Origin: Helicobacter pylori
GTDB taxonomy: Bacteria; Campylobacterota; Campylobacteria; Campylobacterales; Helicobacteraceae
Reading direction: 5' to 3'
Length of the DNA stretch: 64,000 nt
Assembly (NCBI RefSeq): GCF_900120335.1
Contig: NZ_LT635477.1
Location: 1,488,001 to 1,552,000, forward strand
A program made the translations under genes and the position numbers. This document shows positions 17,401 through 26,815 of this stretch, piece after piece. Position 1 is the stretch's first letter; the number at the start of each line of letters is the position of its first letter. Below the pieces are notes generated by a model, which made no database searches, was not told where the DNA came from, and was given only the letters and a program-made list of their open reading frames with translations.

Positions 17401-18453
17401 TTAATCAAACGATTTTTTCATGTCAATCACATAGCGGAATTTCGCTTTCCCATGGGTTAGGTTATGATAAGCGGTGTCAATATCCTTGCCTAAAATCAAA
17501 TCCACTTCAGGGTAAATATTGTGTTTGATAGAAAAATCCATCATCTCTTGGGTTTCTTTAATGCCCCCAATCAATGAGCCATAAACCTTGCGATTGCCCA
17601 AATGGATAAATTCAAAAACATTGAGTGCTGGAGCGACTTCTACAGGAGGGAGTCCCACAAGGGCTAATTCGCCGCTATAAGTTAAGAGCTTGAGGTAGTC
17701 TTTTAGATCATAATGGGTAGGAATGGTTGAAATGATAAAATCCAATTCTTCTTTGCATTGCTTAGGGTCCGTGTAAAAATGTTTAACCCCCATATTTAAA
17801 GCGTCCTGCTTTTTGTGTTCGTTTCTTGCAAAAACGCTCACTTCAGCCCCCATAGCCACAGCGTATTTGACCGCCATGCTTCCTAGCCCGCCAAACCCAG
17901 CGACGCCCACTTTTGTGCCTTTAGTAACCTTAGAAAATTTTAAGGGCGAATAAGTGGTGATGCCTGCACACAATAATGGGGCTACTTTTTCTAAAGGAGC
18001 GTTTTTATCCACGCTAATCACATAGTTTTCATCCACGACAATATTATTAGAGTATCCGCCCATGTGGGGTTCATTGTCATGGAAATAATCCAAACAATCG
18101 TAAGTGAACACCGTTTTATGGTTGGCGCAAAATTGCTCTTGGTGTTCTTTACAGGGCTTACATGTTTTGCATGAATTGACAAAACAGCCCACGCCCACCA
18201 CATCGCCAACCTTAAATTTCTTAACTTCCTTACCCACTTCCTTGATCACCCCAGCAATTTCATGCCCAGGAACCATGGGATAAATGCCTTCTTTCCATTC
18301 GCTATAAGCGCTATGAATATCGCTATGGCAAATCCCTGCATAAAGAATGTCAATCAGCACATCTTTAGGGCCTACAGCATGGCGACTAAAGTCATGGGGC
18401 TTGAAATGCCCGTCTTTAGAAAAAATAGCAAAACCTTTAGATGGAACTCTCAT
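17401..18453 (-). CDS. Zinc-dependent NADP alcohol dehydrogenase (cinnamyl alcohol dehydrogenase type)
   Basis: A 350-residue medium-chain dehydrogenase matching HP1104 (HpCAD), a broad aldehyde reductase. The ATG at 18453 has AAGGAG at ideal spacing, so the six-residue longer start is rejected. The catalytic zinc site is seen in GICHSD and PGHEIAG, the structural zinc site in CKTCKPCKEHQEQFC, and the nucleotide-binding loop in GVAGFGGLGSMAVKYA. The family reduces benzaldehyde-like and aliphatic aldehydes using NADPH; the physiological substrate is not known from sequence. A TACAAT box lies at 18484-18489 on the minus strand. Confidence 0.93.
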   Translation of the reverse strand: MRVPSKGFAIFSKDGHFKPHDFSRHAVGPKDVLIDILYAGICHSDIHSAYSEWKEGIYPMVPGHEIAGVIKEVGKEVKKFKVGDVVGVGCFVNSCKTCKPCKEHQEQFCANHKTVFTYDCLDYFHDNEPHMGGYSNNIVVDENYVISVDKNAPLEKVAPLLCAGITTYSPLKFSKVTKGTKVGVAGFGGLGSMAVKYAVAMGAEVSVFARNEHKKQDALNMGVKHFYTDPKQCKEELDFIISTIPTHYDLKDYLKLLTYSGELALVGLPPVEVAPALNVFEFIHLGNRKVYGSLIGGIKETQEMMDFSIKHNIYPEVDLILGKDIDTAYHNLTHGKAKFRYVIDMKKSFD

Positions 18454-18622
18454 AAAAACTCCTTGTTTCATTAAAATACCGCTATTGTATCGTTTTTATG
18501 GTTTGCTTATGTTTCTATAGGTTTAACTAATTTTGTAGCTGTTGGTTATATGGTATCGTTGCTTGGCGCGCTTAAACGCACCCCTTACGCTAATCGCTTT
18601 TATCTTAAAGCGCTACTATTTG

Positions 18623-19633
18623 CTAAATTCTATCATGCAGTAAATAATTTTCTAACGCAATGCCCGCCCCATCAAGTCCGGGAGTTTTTTTCATCACGAC
18701 ATGCACAGGGATGGAAGCGAGAAACGCCCCCATGCGCCCTTTCGTTTCAAAACGCGCTCTAAAGGGCGAAGTTTTAAAATAATCAATGAATCGCGGGATA
18801 ATCCCCCCACACAAATACACGCCCCCTCTAGCCCCCAAAGTGAGAGCCACATCAGCAGCGAGCGTGCCTAGCATGGAGCAAAAAGTGTCCAAGGTCAATC
18901 GGCATATAGGGTAATCCCCATTCAAAGCGCGTTCGCTAATGATTTGTGGGGTTAATTCAGCCTTGCTCAATTTCGCCACTTTTTCTAAGCCTTTTCGTTT
19001 GGATAAAGCTTCATAAATCAGCACCAAGCCGCTCCCGCTCAAAAACCTTTCCGCGCTCACATGGTTGAATTTAGAGCGGGCGTATTGCCACACTAAAATT
19101 TCTAAATCATCAAAAGGGGCAAAGCTCACATGCCCTCCTTCGCCGGGCAAGACTTTCAAAGAGCCATCGCTGTTTTGGATAAGAGTGCTTACCCCAAGCC
19201 CCGTTCCAGGCCCTAAAATCGCTTTAGGGGCGTTGATTTCACACTTAATCCCGCCTATTTGGGCCAGATCGTTTTCTTGCATCGCGCTAATGGCATAGGC
19301 TTGCGCGACAAAATCATTGATGACAAGCAATTTTTGTAAAGTCAAACATTGCCGTGTCGTTTCAATAGAAAAAGTCCAGTGGTTGTTCGTCATTTGGACA
19401 AAATCCCCCATGATGGGCGTAGCCACAGCAAAAGAGCCATAAATAGGGCGCAGTTTAAGGCTTTCTTTGCATTTAGAAAGGTAAAATCGCACCGCATCGC
19501 TCAAGCTTTCAAAATCTTCGCACCTCAAGACTTCAACGCATTCAATCTGTCGTGGGGCGACTTCCAAACCAAAGCGCGCGTTCGTGCCGCCAATATCGGC
19601 TAAGAGTCTTGGGTAAGTTTCAGTTTTTGGCAT
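18623..19633 (-). CDS. glk: Glucokinase
   Basis: Glk phosphorylates glucose with ATP and feeds the Entner-Doudoroff and pentose phosphate routes. The ATG at 19633 with GGAGGT upstream gives 336 residues; the longer form is a shadow extension into the preceding gene. Visible motifs are [15 protein letters not shown] (phosphate 1), [22 protein letters not shown] and GGVYLCGGI. The start overlaps the end of pgl by 14 bases, so translation is coupled in the zwf-pgl-glk operon. Confidence 0.96.
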   Translation of the reverse strand: MPKTETYPRLLADIGGTNARFGLEVAPRQIECVEVLRCEDFESLSDAVRFYLSKCKESLKLRPIYGSFAVATPIMGDFVQMTNNHWTFSIETTRQCLTLQKLLVINDFVAQAYAISAMQENDLAQIGGIKCEINAPKAILGPGTGLGVSTLIQNSDGSLKVLPGEGGHVSFAPFDDLEILVWQYARSKFNHVSAERFLSGSGLVLIYEALSKRKGLEKVAKLSKAELTPQIISERALNGDYPICRLTLDTFCSMLGTLAADVALTLGARGGVYLCGGIIPRFIDYFKTSPFRARFETKGRMGAFLASIPVHVVMKKTPGLDGAGIALENYLLHDRI

Positions 19634-20303
19634 AAAACACCTCCGTGGTAACTTTTTTAGAATGTAAAATCCGAGCAATCGGCAGAGAATAGGGGGCGTT
19701 TTCTTTTAAAGCTTTTTCTAAAACCTCCCTTTTTTCTGCTCCGCTAATACTCAAGAAAAGTTTTTCGCAATTTTCTAAGGCGTTGATAGACATGCTCAAG
19801 CGTTCATAAGGAGCGTTAGCGGGCTTAGTCAAAACGATATTTTCTTTTTCTTCGTTTAAAAAAGCGCTCGTTTCAGGAAAAAGGCTAGCCGTATGCCCGT
19901 CAGTCCCCATGCCCAAAATGGCCAAATGGGGCTGTTTGAAATGCTGGTTAGCAAAATCTAAAAGTTCGTTTGTATCGCCAGAAATCTTTTCAGGCAAAAG
20001 CGGAGTGAAAGAAGTTTTTAAGGCGTTATTTTGCAACAAGTAGTCATGCAATAATTTGGTGTTGCTATCCTTGTGGCTTGTGTCTATAATGCGTTCATCT
20101 ACCAAGCTGACTAAACACTCATGCCATTTGAGATCTAAAACGCTCAATTTTTGCAACAAGCTAATGGGCGAACGGCCCCCAGAAAAAGCGACAGAAACTT
20201 GATGATGCTTTTTTAAGGCGGCGTTAAAAAATTCTTTAAAACGCTCTATTAAAGCCTTGTGGCAATCTTCTAAACTTTCAAATTCAAACAATTGATAGCC
20301 CAT
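19620..20303 (-). CDS. pgl: 6-phosphogluconolactonase
   Basis: Hydrolyses 6-phosphogluconolactone to 6-phosphogluconate. The 227-residue protein (HP1102, annotated devB in older work) shows the DevB/SOL family pattern: [33 protein letters not shown] and [20 protein letters not shown]. It lies 9 bases after zwf and overlaps glk, the natural order of substrate flow. Confidence 0.95.
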   Translation of the reverse strand: MGYQLFEFESLEDCHKALIERFKEFFNAALKKHHQVSVAFSGGRSPISLLQKLSVLDLKWHECLVSLVDERIIDTSHKDSNTKLLHDYLLQNNALKTSFTPLLPEKISGDTNELLDFANQHFKQPHLAILGMGTDGHTASLFPETSAFLNEEKENIVLTKPANAPYERLSMSINALENCEKLFLSISGAEKREVLEKALKENAPYSLPIARILHSKKVTTEVFYAKN

Positions 20304-20312
20304 GAAATCCCT

Positions 20313-21590
20313 TTATTGATAGAGTGGTTTTAAAAATTCTGATTCGTTGAGATTGTGGCTTTCATAGGAATATAAGGGCGTGGCGTTATTGATAAAACCC
20401 TCTATGAGCGTGTCAATAAAAACCCATGACGCTTCTAATTCCAACTGGTGGGCGAAATTATTGTGGTTATTTTGTATCGCATCATAGAGCAATTTAGCGT
20501 AGGGCTGTAAAAATTCTTGTTCGTTGTGGGTTTCTAAAATAAGGGGGTTTTGATGATCTTTTAGGGTGAGGGTGATTTTATCTTGAGAGAGGAAAAATTC
20601 CAGCGTATTGACTGCATTAAAATGGATTTTCACGCTCGCTTGGTTGTGGGGCATTTTTTTAGCGTGCTTAATATAGAAAGGCACGCCTTTAAATTTAGGC
20701 GTATCCAAAAAGGCTTTAATAGCGACAAAAGTCTCTGTCTGGCTCTCTTTATTGACCTTATTTTCATTCCTATAGCCTTGATATTGGGCCCGAATAACCT
20801 GTTTTTTAAAATCTTTAGGGGGTTGTAAGGTTTTTAAAACTTTGATTTTTTCTTGCCTTAAGTCTTTTAAATCGTTGGGTAAATCTGTAGCGATAAGGGA
20901 TAAAACTTGCAAGAGGTGGTTTTGAACCATATCCCTTAAAGCCCCGATTTTATCGTAAAATTCGCCCCTTTCTTCCACCCCCAAAGTCTCATACACGCAG
21001 ATTTCAACCGCACTGATTTGATCCCATAAAATGTTTAAGATAGGGTTATTTAAGCGCAATTCAAGGATATTTTGAACGCCCTTTTTCCCTAAATAATGAT
21101 CGATTCTAAAAATTTGCTCTTCTTTAAAAAAAGCGCTAATGCTTTGAAAAATCTCTTTACAAGTCTTTAAATCATGCCCTAAAGGTTTTTCTAAAATCAA
21201 ACGAGTGTTAGCGTGATTGAGCGCGTTTTGGGCTAAATTTTGAGCGGTCGTTGCAAAAAAACTAGGGGAGATAGAAAAGTAGAAGATCAAGGGCTTATTG
21301 TTTGTAGCGATTTTACTCAATTCTTCAAAGTCTTTAGGGTTATCCAAACGGACGCGCAAATAACTGATATGGGCTAAAAATCCCTCACCCTTTTCTCTTG
21401 AATGCAGTTGTGTCTTTTCACAAAGGAGCGTTAAAAATTCTTCATTAGACAGCTCCTTACGCCCCGATGCGATAATCTTAGAATCGTTTTTAAAACCATA
21501 ATGAATATAAATTTCATAGAGCGAAACAAAGAGCTTTCGCATGGCTAAATCCCCAGTCGCGCCAAAAAGAACCAAATCAAAATCCAGCAT
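20313..21590 (-). CDS. zwf: Glucose-6-phosphate 1-dehydrogenase
   Basis: Oxidises glucose-6-phosphate to the lactone with NADP. At 425 residues it is shorter than the usual 480-500, as in other Helicobacter. The nucleotide-binding LVLFGATGDLAMRKLF and the active-site RIDHYLGKKGVQN with LEKPLGHDL are intact. The ATG at 21590 is chosen over an in-frame TTG one codon earlier. It begins the leftward zwf-pgl-glk operon, divergent from edd with a gap of about 65 bases that must hold both promoters. Confidence 0.95.
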   Translation of the reverse strand: MLDFDLVLFGATGDLAMRKLFVSLYEIYIHYGFKNDSKIIASGRKELSNEEFLTLLCEKTQLHSREKGEGFLAHISYLRVRLDNPKDFEELSKIATNNKPLIFYFSISPSFFATTAQNLAQNALNHANTRLILEKPLGHDLKTCKEIFQSISAFFKEEQIFRIDHYLGKKGVQNILELRLNNPILNILWDQISAVEICVYETLGVEERGEFYDKIGALRDMVQNHLLQVLSLIATDLPNDLKDLRQEKIKVLKTLQPPKDFKKQVIRAQYQGYRNENKVNKESQTETFVAIKAFLDTPKFKGVPFYIKHAKKMPHNQASVKIHFNAVNTLEFFLSQDKITLTLKDHQNPLILETHNEQEFLQPYAKLLYDAIQNNHNNFAHQLELEASWVFIDTLIEGFINNATPLYSYESHNLNESEFLKPLYQ

Positions 21591-21655
21591 CAATAACCCT
21601 TTTAGAGTGTTTTTAAGTTATTATTATATATTAAATCTTAATTGAAGGGGTGTTC

Positions 21656-23482
21656 ATGCCTAAGCATTCTTTAGAACAAATCAAAGAAAAAATTACAGAG
21701 CGTAGCAAAAAAACCAGAGAGCTTTATTTAGAAAATATCTTTAACCCTAAAAACCAGCCCAAGATTGAGAGCTTGGGTTGCGCGAATATTGCCCATGTTA
21801 CGGCGAGCATGCCAGAGCATTTAAAAATGCCTTTAGGTTCGCATAAAAGAAAGCATTTTGCGATTATCACCGCTTATAACGACATGCTTTCAGCCCACCA
21901 ACCTTTTAAAAATTACCCTGATCTGATTAAAAAAGAGTTGCAAGAGCATAACGCCTATGCGAGCGTCGCTAGTGGGGTGCCAGCGATGTGTGATGGTATC
22001 ACGCAGGGTTATGAGGGCATGGAATTGAGCTTGTTCAGCAGAGATGTGATCGCATTAAGCACCGCCGTAGGGTTAAGCCATAATGTTTTTGACGGGGCGT
22101 TTTTTTTGGGCGTGTGCGATAAAATCGTGCCAGGCTTGCTCATAGGAGCGTTAAGCTTTGGGAATTTAGCGAGCGTGTTTGTGCCAAGCGGGCCTATGGT
22201 GAGCGGGATAGAAAATTATAAAAAAGCCAAAGCGCGCCAGGATTTTGCAATGGGAAAGATCAACAGAGAAGAGCTTTTAAAAGTGGAAATGCAAAGCTAT
22301 CATGATGTGGGCACTTGCACTTTTTATGGCACGGCTAATTCTAATCAAATGATGATGGAATTTATGGGGTTGCATGTGGCTAATTCTAGTTTTATCAACC
22401 CTAACAACCCCTTACGAAAGGTTTTAGTAGAAGAGAGCGCTAAAAGATTAGCGAGCGGGAAAGTCCTGCCTTTAGCCAAACTCATTGATGAAAAAAGCAT
22501 TCTTAACGCTCTTATAGGCTTGATGGCAACAGGGGGTTCTACTAACCACACTTTGCATTTGATCGCTATCGCTAGATCTTGTGGGGTGATCCTCAATTGG
22601 AACGATTTTGACGCAGTTTCTAACCTCATACCCCTTTTAGCTAAAGTCTATCCTAACGGATCAGCGGATGTGAACGCTTTTGAAGCCTGTGGGGGCTTAG
22701 CGTTTGTGATCAAAGAATTGTTAAAAGAGGGGCTTTTATTTGAAGACACGCATACCATTATGGATACAGAAACGCAAAAAGGCATGCAAAATTACACCAA
22801 AACCCCCTTTTTAGAAAACGACCACTTGGCGTATAAAGACGCCATCAATCATAGCCTGAATACGGATATTTTACGCCCTGTGAGCGAGCCTTTTGCCGCT
22901 AATGGGGGGCTTAAAATCTTAAAAGGTAATTTAGGGCGGGCCGTGATTAAAATCTCAGCCATTAAAGATGAGCATAGGAAAGTTAAGGCTAGAGCGATTG
23001 TTTTTAAAACCCAAAGCGAGTTTTTAGAACGCTTTAAAAATAAAGAATTAGAAAGGGATTTTGTCGCTGTCTTGCCTTTCCAAGGGCCTAAATCTAATGG
23101 CATGCCAGAATTGCACAAACTCACCACGAATTTAGGGGCTTTGCAGGATATGGGCTATAAGGTCGCGCTCGTTACGGATGGGCGCATGAGCGGGGCGAGC
23201 GGGAAAGTGCCTAGCGCGATTCATTTAAGCCCTGAGGGGGCGTTAAACGGGGCGATCATTAAGATTAAAGATGGCGATTGGATAGAATTAGACGCTCCTA
23301 ATAATGCCTTGAATGTGCTTGAAAAGGATTTTGAAAAGAGAGGCATCAACCCCTTGTTTTTAGAAACCTTAGAAAATTTAGAAAAGCCTACTTTTGGGTT
23401 GGGTAGGGAATTATTTACAAGCTTGAGATTGAATGTTAATACCGCTGAAGAGGGTGGCATGAGTTTTGGCATAAAAATATAA
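21656..23482 (+). CDS. edd: Phosphogluconate dehydratase
   Basis: Edd dehydrates 6-phosphogluconate to 2-keto-3-deoxy-6-phosphogluconate, the first committed Entner-Doudoroff step. The ATG at 21656 follows GAAGGGG and gives 608 residues, typical of Edd. It belongs to the IlvD/Edd family; cluster-ligand contexts are visible as SGVPAMCDGITQGYEGME, VGTCTFYGTANSNQMMME and ATGGSTNHTLHLIAIA, with GRMSGASGKVPSAIHLSPE near the C-terminus. It is an iron-sulfur enzyme sensitive to oxidants. eda follows after 10 bases. Confidence 0.96.
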   Translation: MPKHSLEQIKEKITERSKKTRELYLENIFNPKNQPKIESLGCANIAHVTASMPEHLKMPLGSHKRKHFAIITAYNDMLSAHQPFKNYPDLIKKELQEHNAYASVASGVPAMCDGITQGYEGMELSLFSRDVIALSTAVGLSHNVFDGAFFLGVCDKIVPGLLIGALSFGNLASVFVPSGPMVSGIENYKKAKARQDFAMGKINREELLKVEMQSYHDVGTCTFYGTANSNQMMMEFMGLHVANSSFINPNNPLRKVLVEESAKRLASGKVLPLAKLIDEKSILNALIGLMATGGSTNHTLHLIAIARSCGVILNWNDFDAVSNLIPLLAKVYPNGSADVNAFEACGGLAFVIKELLKEGLLFEDTHTIMDTETQKGMQNYTKTPFLENDHLAYKDAINHSLNTDILRPVSEPFAANGGLKILKGNLGRAVIKISAIKDEHRKVKARAIVFKTQSEFLERFKNKELERDFVAVLPFQGPKSNGMPELHKLTTNLGALQDMGYKVALVTDGRMSGASGKVPSAIHLSPEGALNGAIIKIKDGDWIELDAPNNALNVLEKDFEKRGINPLFLETLENLEKPTFGLGRELFTSLRLNVNTAEEGGMSFGIKI

Positions 23483-23492
23483 AGGAGATAAA

Positions 23493-24119
23493 ATGCAAGA
23501 TAAAATAATAGAGGTTTTACAAATCAGCCCCATTGTCCCTGTGGTGGTGGTTGAAAATATAAAAGACGCTGTGCCTTTAGCGCAAAGCCTGATAGAGGGG
23601 GGTATTCCAATCATAGAAGTAACTTTGCGCTCCAGTTGCGCTTTAGAAGCCATAGAGCTTATCGCTAAGAATGTGCCAGAAATGCGCGTGGGTGCTGGCA
23701 CGATACTCAATCTCACTCAATTAGAGCAGGCTCAAAATAGGGGGGCAGAGTTTTTGATTAGCCCGGGTCTTACGATAAAGCTTTTAGAACACGCAAAGAA
23801 AAAAGGCATGCCCCTAATACCTGGGGTTTCTAGCAGCAGTGAAGTCATGCAAGCCTTAGAATTGGGTTATAACGCTTTGAAATTTTTCCCGGCAGAGTAT
23901 TGCGGGGGCGTTAAGCTTTTAAACGCTTTTAACGGCCCTTTTAAAGGGGTGAAATTTTGCCCCACTGGGGGGGTTAGCGTGGATAACATGCGTTCTTATT
24001 TGGCTTTAGAAAACGTTGTGTGCGTGGGGGGGAGCTGGCTTACCCCTAAAGACTTGGTTCAAAACAAAGAGTGGGATAAAATCACAGAAATTTGCAAGCG
24101 GGCGTTAGCTTTAAGATAA
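23493..24119 (+). CDS. eda: KDPG/KHG aldolase
   Basis: Splits 2-keto-3-deoxy-6-phosphogluconate into pyruvate and glyceraldehyde-3-phosphate. The 208-residue class I aldolase shows VEVTLRSSCALEAI-type active-site text, GAGTILNLTQLEQA and the Schiff-base lysine in GYNALKFFPAEYCGG. AAAGGAGATAAA is a strong ribosome site. It forms an operon with edd. Two G7 runs (23967-23973 and 24026-24032) encode family-conserved glycines. Confidence 0.96.
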   Translation: MQDKIIEVLQISPIVPVVVVENIKDAVPLAQSLIEGGIPIIEVTLRSSCALEAIELIAKNVPEMRVGAGTILNLTQLEQAQNRGAEFLISPGLTIKLLEHAKKKGMPLIPGVSSSSEVMQALELGYNALKFFPAEYCGGVKLLNAFNGPFKGVKFCPTGGVSVDNMRSYLALENVVCVGGSWLTPKDLVQNKEWDKITEICKRALALR

Positions 24120-24157
24120 CAAAGAGATCATGGCGTTTTGTATTTGCTTAATAACAC

Positions 24158-24163
24158 TATAAT
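24158..24163 (+). promoter_or_regulatory. hcpC promoter -10 box
   Basis: TATAAT inside ACACTATAATAAAA, 25 bases before the hcpC ATG. An equivalent box precedes the neighbouring Hcp gene at 25160-25165. Confidence 0.65.
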
Positions 24164-24188
24164 AAAATTTTTAATAAGGAGATACATC

Positions 24189-25061
24189 ATGTTAGAAAAT
24201 GTCAAAAAATCCCTTTTTAGGGTTTTGTGCTTGGGCGCGTTGTGTTTAGGGGGGCTAATGGCAGAGCAAGACCCTAAAGAGCTTGTCGGTTTGGGGGCAA
24301 AGAGCTACAAAGAGCAGGATTTCACTCAGGCTAAGAAATATTTTGAAAAAGCTTGCGATTTGAAAGAAAATAGCGGGTGTTTTAATTTAGGGGTGCTTTA
24401 TTATCAAGGGCAAGGGGTGGAAAAGAATTTGAAAAAAGCCGCTTCATTTTACTCTAAAGCTTGCGATTTAAATTACAGCAATGGGTGTCATTTGCTAGGG
24501 AATTTATATTATAGCGGGCAAGGCGTGTCCCAAAACACCAATAAAGCCTTACAATACTACTCTAAAGCGTGCGATTTGAAATACGCTGAAGGGTGCGCGA
24601 GCTTAGGGGGGATCTACCATGATGGCAAAGTGGTTACTAGGGATTTTAAAAAAGCGGTGGAATATTTCACTAAAGCGTGCGATTTGAACGATGGCGATGG
24701 TTGCACGATATTAGGGAGCTTGTATGATGCAGGCAGAGGCACGCCTAAGGATTTGAAAAAGGCGCTCGCTTCGTATGACAAAGCTTGCGATTTAAAAGAC
24801 AGCCCAGGGTGTTTTAACGCAGGGAATATGTATCATCATGGCGAAGGCGCGGCGAAGAATTTTAAAGAGGCCCTCGCTCGTTATTCTAAGGCATGCGAGT
24901 TGGAAAATGGCGGAGGGTGTTTCAATTTAGGGGCTATGCAATACAATGGCGAAGGTATAGCAAGGAATGAAAAGCAAGCCATAGAAAACTTTAAAAAAGG
25001 CTGTAAATTAGGCGCTAAAGGGGCATGCGATATTCTCAAGCAGCTCAAAATCAAAGTTTAG
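24189..25061 (+). CDS. hcpC: Helicobacter cysteine-rich protein C
   Basis: HcpC (HP1098) is a secreted 290-residue Sel1/TPR-like solenoid that elicits antibodies in infected people. AAGGAG precedes the ATG at 24189. A signal peptide ([16 protein letters not shown]) is followed by about seven 36-residue repeats, each with a cysteine pair (for example [20 protein letters not shown]), which form one disulfide per repeat. The signal-peptide region contains a G6 run read in frame. Its neighbour downstream is a shorter paralogue. The molecular target is not established from sequence. Confidence 0.96.
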   Translation: MLENVKKSLFRVLCLGALCLGGLMAEQDPKELVGLGAKSYKEQDFTQAKKYFEKACDLKENSGCFNLGVLYYQGQGVEKNLKKAASFYSKACDLNYSNGCHLLGNLYYSGQGVSQNTNKALQYYSKACDLKYAEGCASLGGIYHDGKVVTRDFKKAVEYFTKACDLNDGDGCTILGSLYDAGRGTPKDLKKALASYDKACDLKDSPGCFNAGNMYHHGEGAAKNFKEALARYSKACELENGGGCFNLGAMQYNGEGIARNEKQAIENFKKGCKLGAKGACDILKQLKIKV

Positions 25062-25075
25062 TTTGAATAAGGCTT

Positions 25076-25106
25076 AATCAAACGGCTTTCGTTTGATTGG
25101 TTTTTA
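25076..25106 (+). terminator. Intrinsic terminator after hcpC
   Basis: A perfect 9-bp stem AATCAAACG / CGTTTGATT around a GCTTT loop, followed by GGTTTTTA. Confidence 0.75.
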
Positions 25107-25159
25107 TGCTTTTTAAGATTTTGATGAACGCATAGACCCCACAAGCTAATCTTTCTGGC

Positions 25160-25165
25160 TATAAT
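25160..25165 (+). promoter_or_regulatory. Hcp paralogue promoter -10 box
   Basis: TATAAT within GGCTATAATAAAATTTTG, 24 bases before the ATG at 25190, closely matching the hcpC upstream region. Confidence 0.65.
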
Positions 25166-25189
25166 AAAATTTTGAATAGGAGAAGTGTC

Positions 25190-25730
25190 ATGCTAAAAAA
25201 TGTCAAAAAAGCCCTTTTTAGGGTCTTATGTTTGGGTGCATTGTGTTTAGGGGGGGTTAATGGCAGAGCCAAATGCTAAAGAGCTTGTTGATTTGGGTAG
25301 AAATAGTTACAGTAAGCAAGATTTTACTCAAGCTAAGAAATATTTTGAAAAAGCTTGCGAGTTGAAAGATGGTGTGGGGTGTTTTAATTTAGGGGTGCTT
25401 TATGATAATGGGCATGGAGTGGGAAAGGATTTGAAAAAGGCTGCTCAGCTTTACTTTAAAGCATGCGAATTGAATGATGGTTCTGGGTGCTTTAATGCGG
25501 GGAATATATATCGTCGTGGCGATGGCGTAGCGAAGAATCTTAAAGAGGCTCTCGCTCGTTATTCTAAGGCATGCGAATTGAATGATGGTGATGGGTGTTC
25601 TGCTTTAGGATTGATGCAATACGATGGCATAGGCATAGCAAAAGATAAAGAGCAAGCGATAGAAAACTTTAAAAAGAGTTGCAAATTAGGAGATGAAAAG
25701 ATATGCGATATTCTCAACCATTTAAAATAA
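25190..25730 (+). pseudogene. Hcp-family paralogue, out of frame at a G7 tract (phase OFF or broken)
   Basis: From the ATG at 25190 (AGGAGAAG ribosome site) the sequence encodes a signal peptide almost identical to that of HcpC ([20 protein letters not shown]). The frame then breaks at a run of seven G (25250-25256) and ends within ten codons. HcpC has six G at the same place, read as LGGLMAE. With six G this gene would continue as [17 protein letters not shown] into an intact 156-residue region of about four Sel1 repeats with paired cysteines. The body is undamaged, which suggests reversible slippage and not decay. An internal ATG at 25261 could give an unexported product but has no clear ribosome site. 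Confidence 0.8.
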
Positions 25731-25753
25731 AAGTTTAGCCCCAACAAAGCTAG

Positions 25754-25780
25754 GCTAAACGGCTTTCGTTTAGCTGATTT
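25754..25780 (+). terminator. Intrinsic terminator after the Hcp paralogue
   Basis: An 8-bp stem GCTAAACG / CGTTTAGC with the same GCTTT loop as the hcpC terminator, followed by TGATTT. The shared loop suggests that the whole hcpC transcription unit was duplicated. Confidence 0.65.
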
Positions 25781-26045
25781 CAATCTTTCTTATTGTTTTA
25801 TTTTTTGTTTTATCGTTTTAAATTTTGTTTTATGGTAAAACTCATTTTTAAAGGGGATAGGGGGTATTTTGAAATAATTCTCTCCTGCAAACTAAAAACC
25901 CCACAGCCCCTATAAAATCGCTTCAAAAAACTATCGCTTGGCTAGCGTCAAACTCTTTTATGGTTTGTTTAAAAAACGCTTTTTAGTATTTTTTAGATTT
26001 TAAGATCAATATTTAACCAAAACAAATCCTTTATTTTTGAACCCC
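25781..26045. repeat. Intergenic region with dispersed repeat copy B
   Basis: No gene is seen. The repeat core lies at 25837-25880 (AAGGGGATAGGGGGTATTTT again). The CTATCG motif, a T-rich stretch and AAAACGCTTTTTAG follow, in the order also seen at 7629-7790. The gap separates two convergent genes and coincides with the point where HP1098-type gene order passes to HP0357-type order. Confidence 0.65.
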
Positions 26046-26798
26046 TTAAGGGTTTTTATGGGTGGGTAGGGGAGCGAAAGTTTGGCTTGTGGGCATGATT
26101 TCTATGCGGTTGATATTGACATGCAAGGGTTGTTCATAAATCCATAGCACGATGTTAGCAATATCTTGTGGTTTGAGATAAAGGGTGTTTTCATAGACGG
26201 ATTGGGCTTTGATTTTATCGCCTTTAAAACGCACCATGCTGAATTCGGTTTCGCCGCACAAACCGGGTTCAACATTACTCACTCTAATGTTAGTGCCAGC
26301 CAAATCCGCTCGCAAATTTAAAGAAAATTGCTTCACAAACGCCTTGCTCGCTCCATAGACATTCCCTCCAGGATAGGCGTAAGTGCCAGCGATAGAACCA
26401 AGATTGATGATGGTCCCTTGGTCATGCTCTATCATAGAGGGCAAGATCAAACGAGTGAGATACAACAGCCCCTTGATGTTCGTGTCTATCATGATTTCCC
26501 AGTCGTCTAACTCGCATTCATAAGCCTTGTTCAAGCCTAGCGCTAAGCCGGCGTTATTGATTAGAGCGTCAATGCGATCCGTCATAGAAAAAATCGTTTC
26601 TATCGCTCGCTTAGTTTCAGGCTTGTTTTTAAGATCAAAACACAAGGGAATGAAACGCTTAGGGTAAGCGAGTTGCAATTTTTGTAAATTCTCTTTTCGC
26701 CTCCCTGTGCCAAAAACCACATGGTTTTTTTGTAAAAACGCTTTAGCGATTTCTAATCCAAACCCTGAAGTCGCCCCGCTAACTAAAATGTGCGCCAT
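26046..26798 (-). CDS. Short-chain dehydrogenase/reductase
   Basis: A 250-residue classical SDR oxidoreductase (HP0357 by position). The Rossmann GATSGFGLEIAKAF, the NNAGLALGL motif, the catalytic serine region NLGSIAGTYAYPGG and the YGASK active site are all intact. The sequence resembles the YdfG-type NADP-dependent serine/3-hydroxy acid dehydrogenases (GRRKENLQKL after the second strand favours NADP). The substrate cannot be fixed from sequence. It ends the leftward unit with the AsmA-like gene 17 bases upstream. Confidence 0.9.
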   Translation of the reverse strand: MAHILVSGATSGFGLEIAKAFLQKNHVVFGTGRRKENLQKLQLAYPKRFIPLCFDLKNKPETKRAIETIFSMTDRIDALINNAGLALGLNKAYECELDDWEIMIDTNIKGLLYLTRLILPSMIEHDQGTIINLGSIAGTYAYPGGNVYGASKAFVKQFSLNLRADLAGTNIRVSNVEPGLCGETEFSMVRFKGDKIKAQSVYENTLYLKPQDIANIVLWIYEQPLHVNINRIEIMPTSQTFAPLPTHKNP

Positions 26799-26815
26799 TT
26801 CTGTCCTTTAAAATT

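Noticed and set aside
23967-24032. G7 tracts in eda as phase-variation sites
   Set aside because: Both encode conserved glycines (TGGV and VGGS) of an essential part of the aldolase; constraint on the protein explains them without invoking switching.
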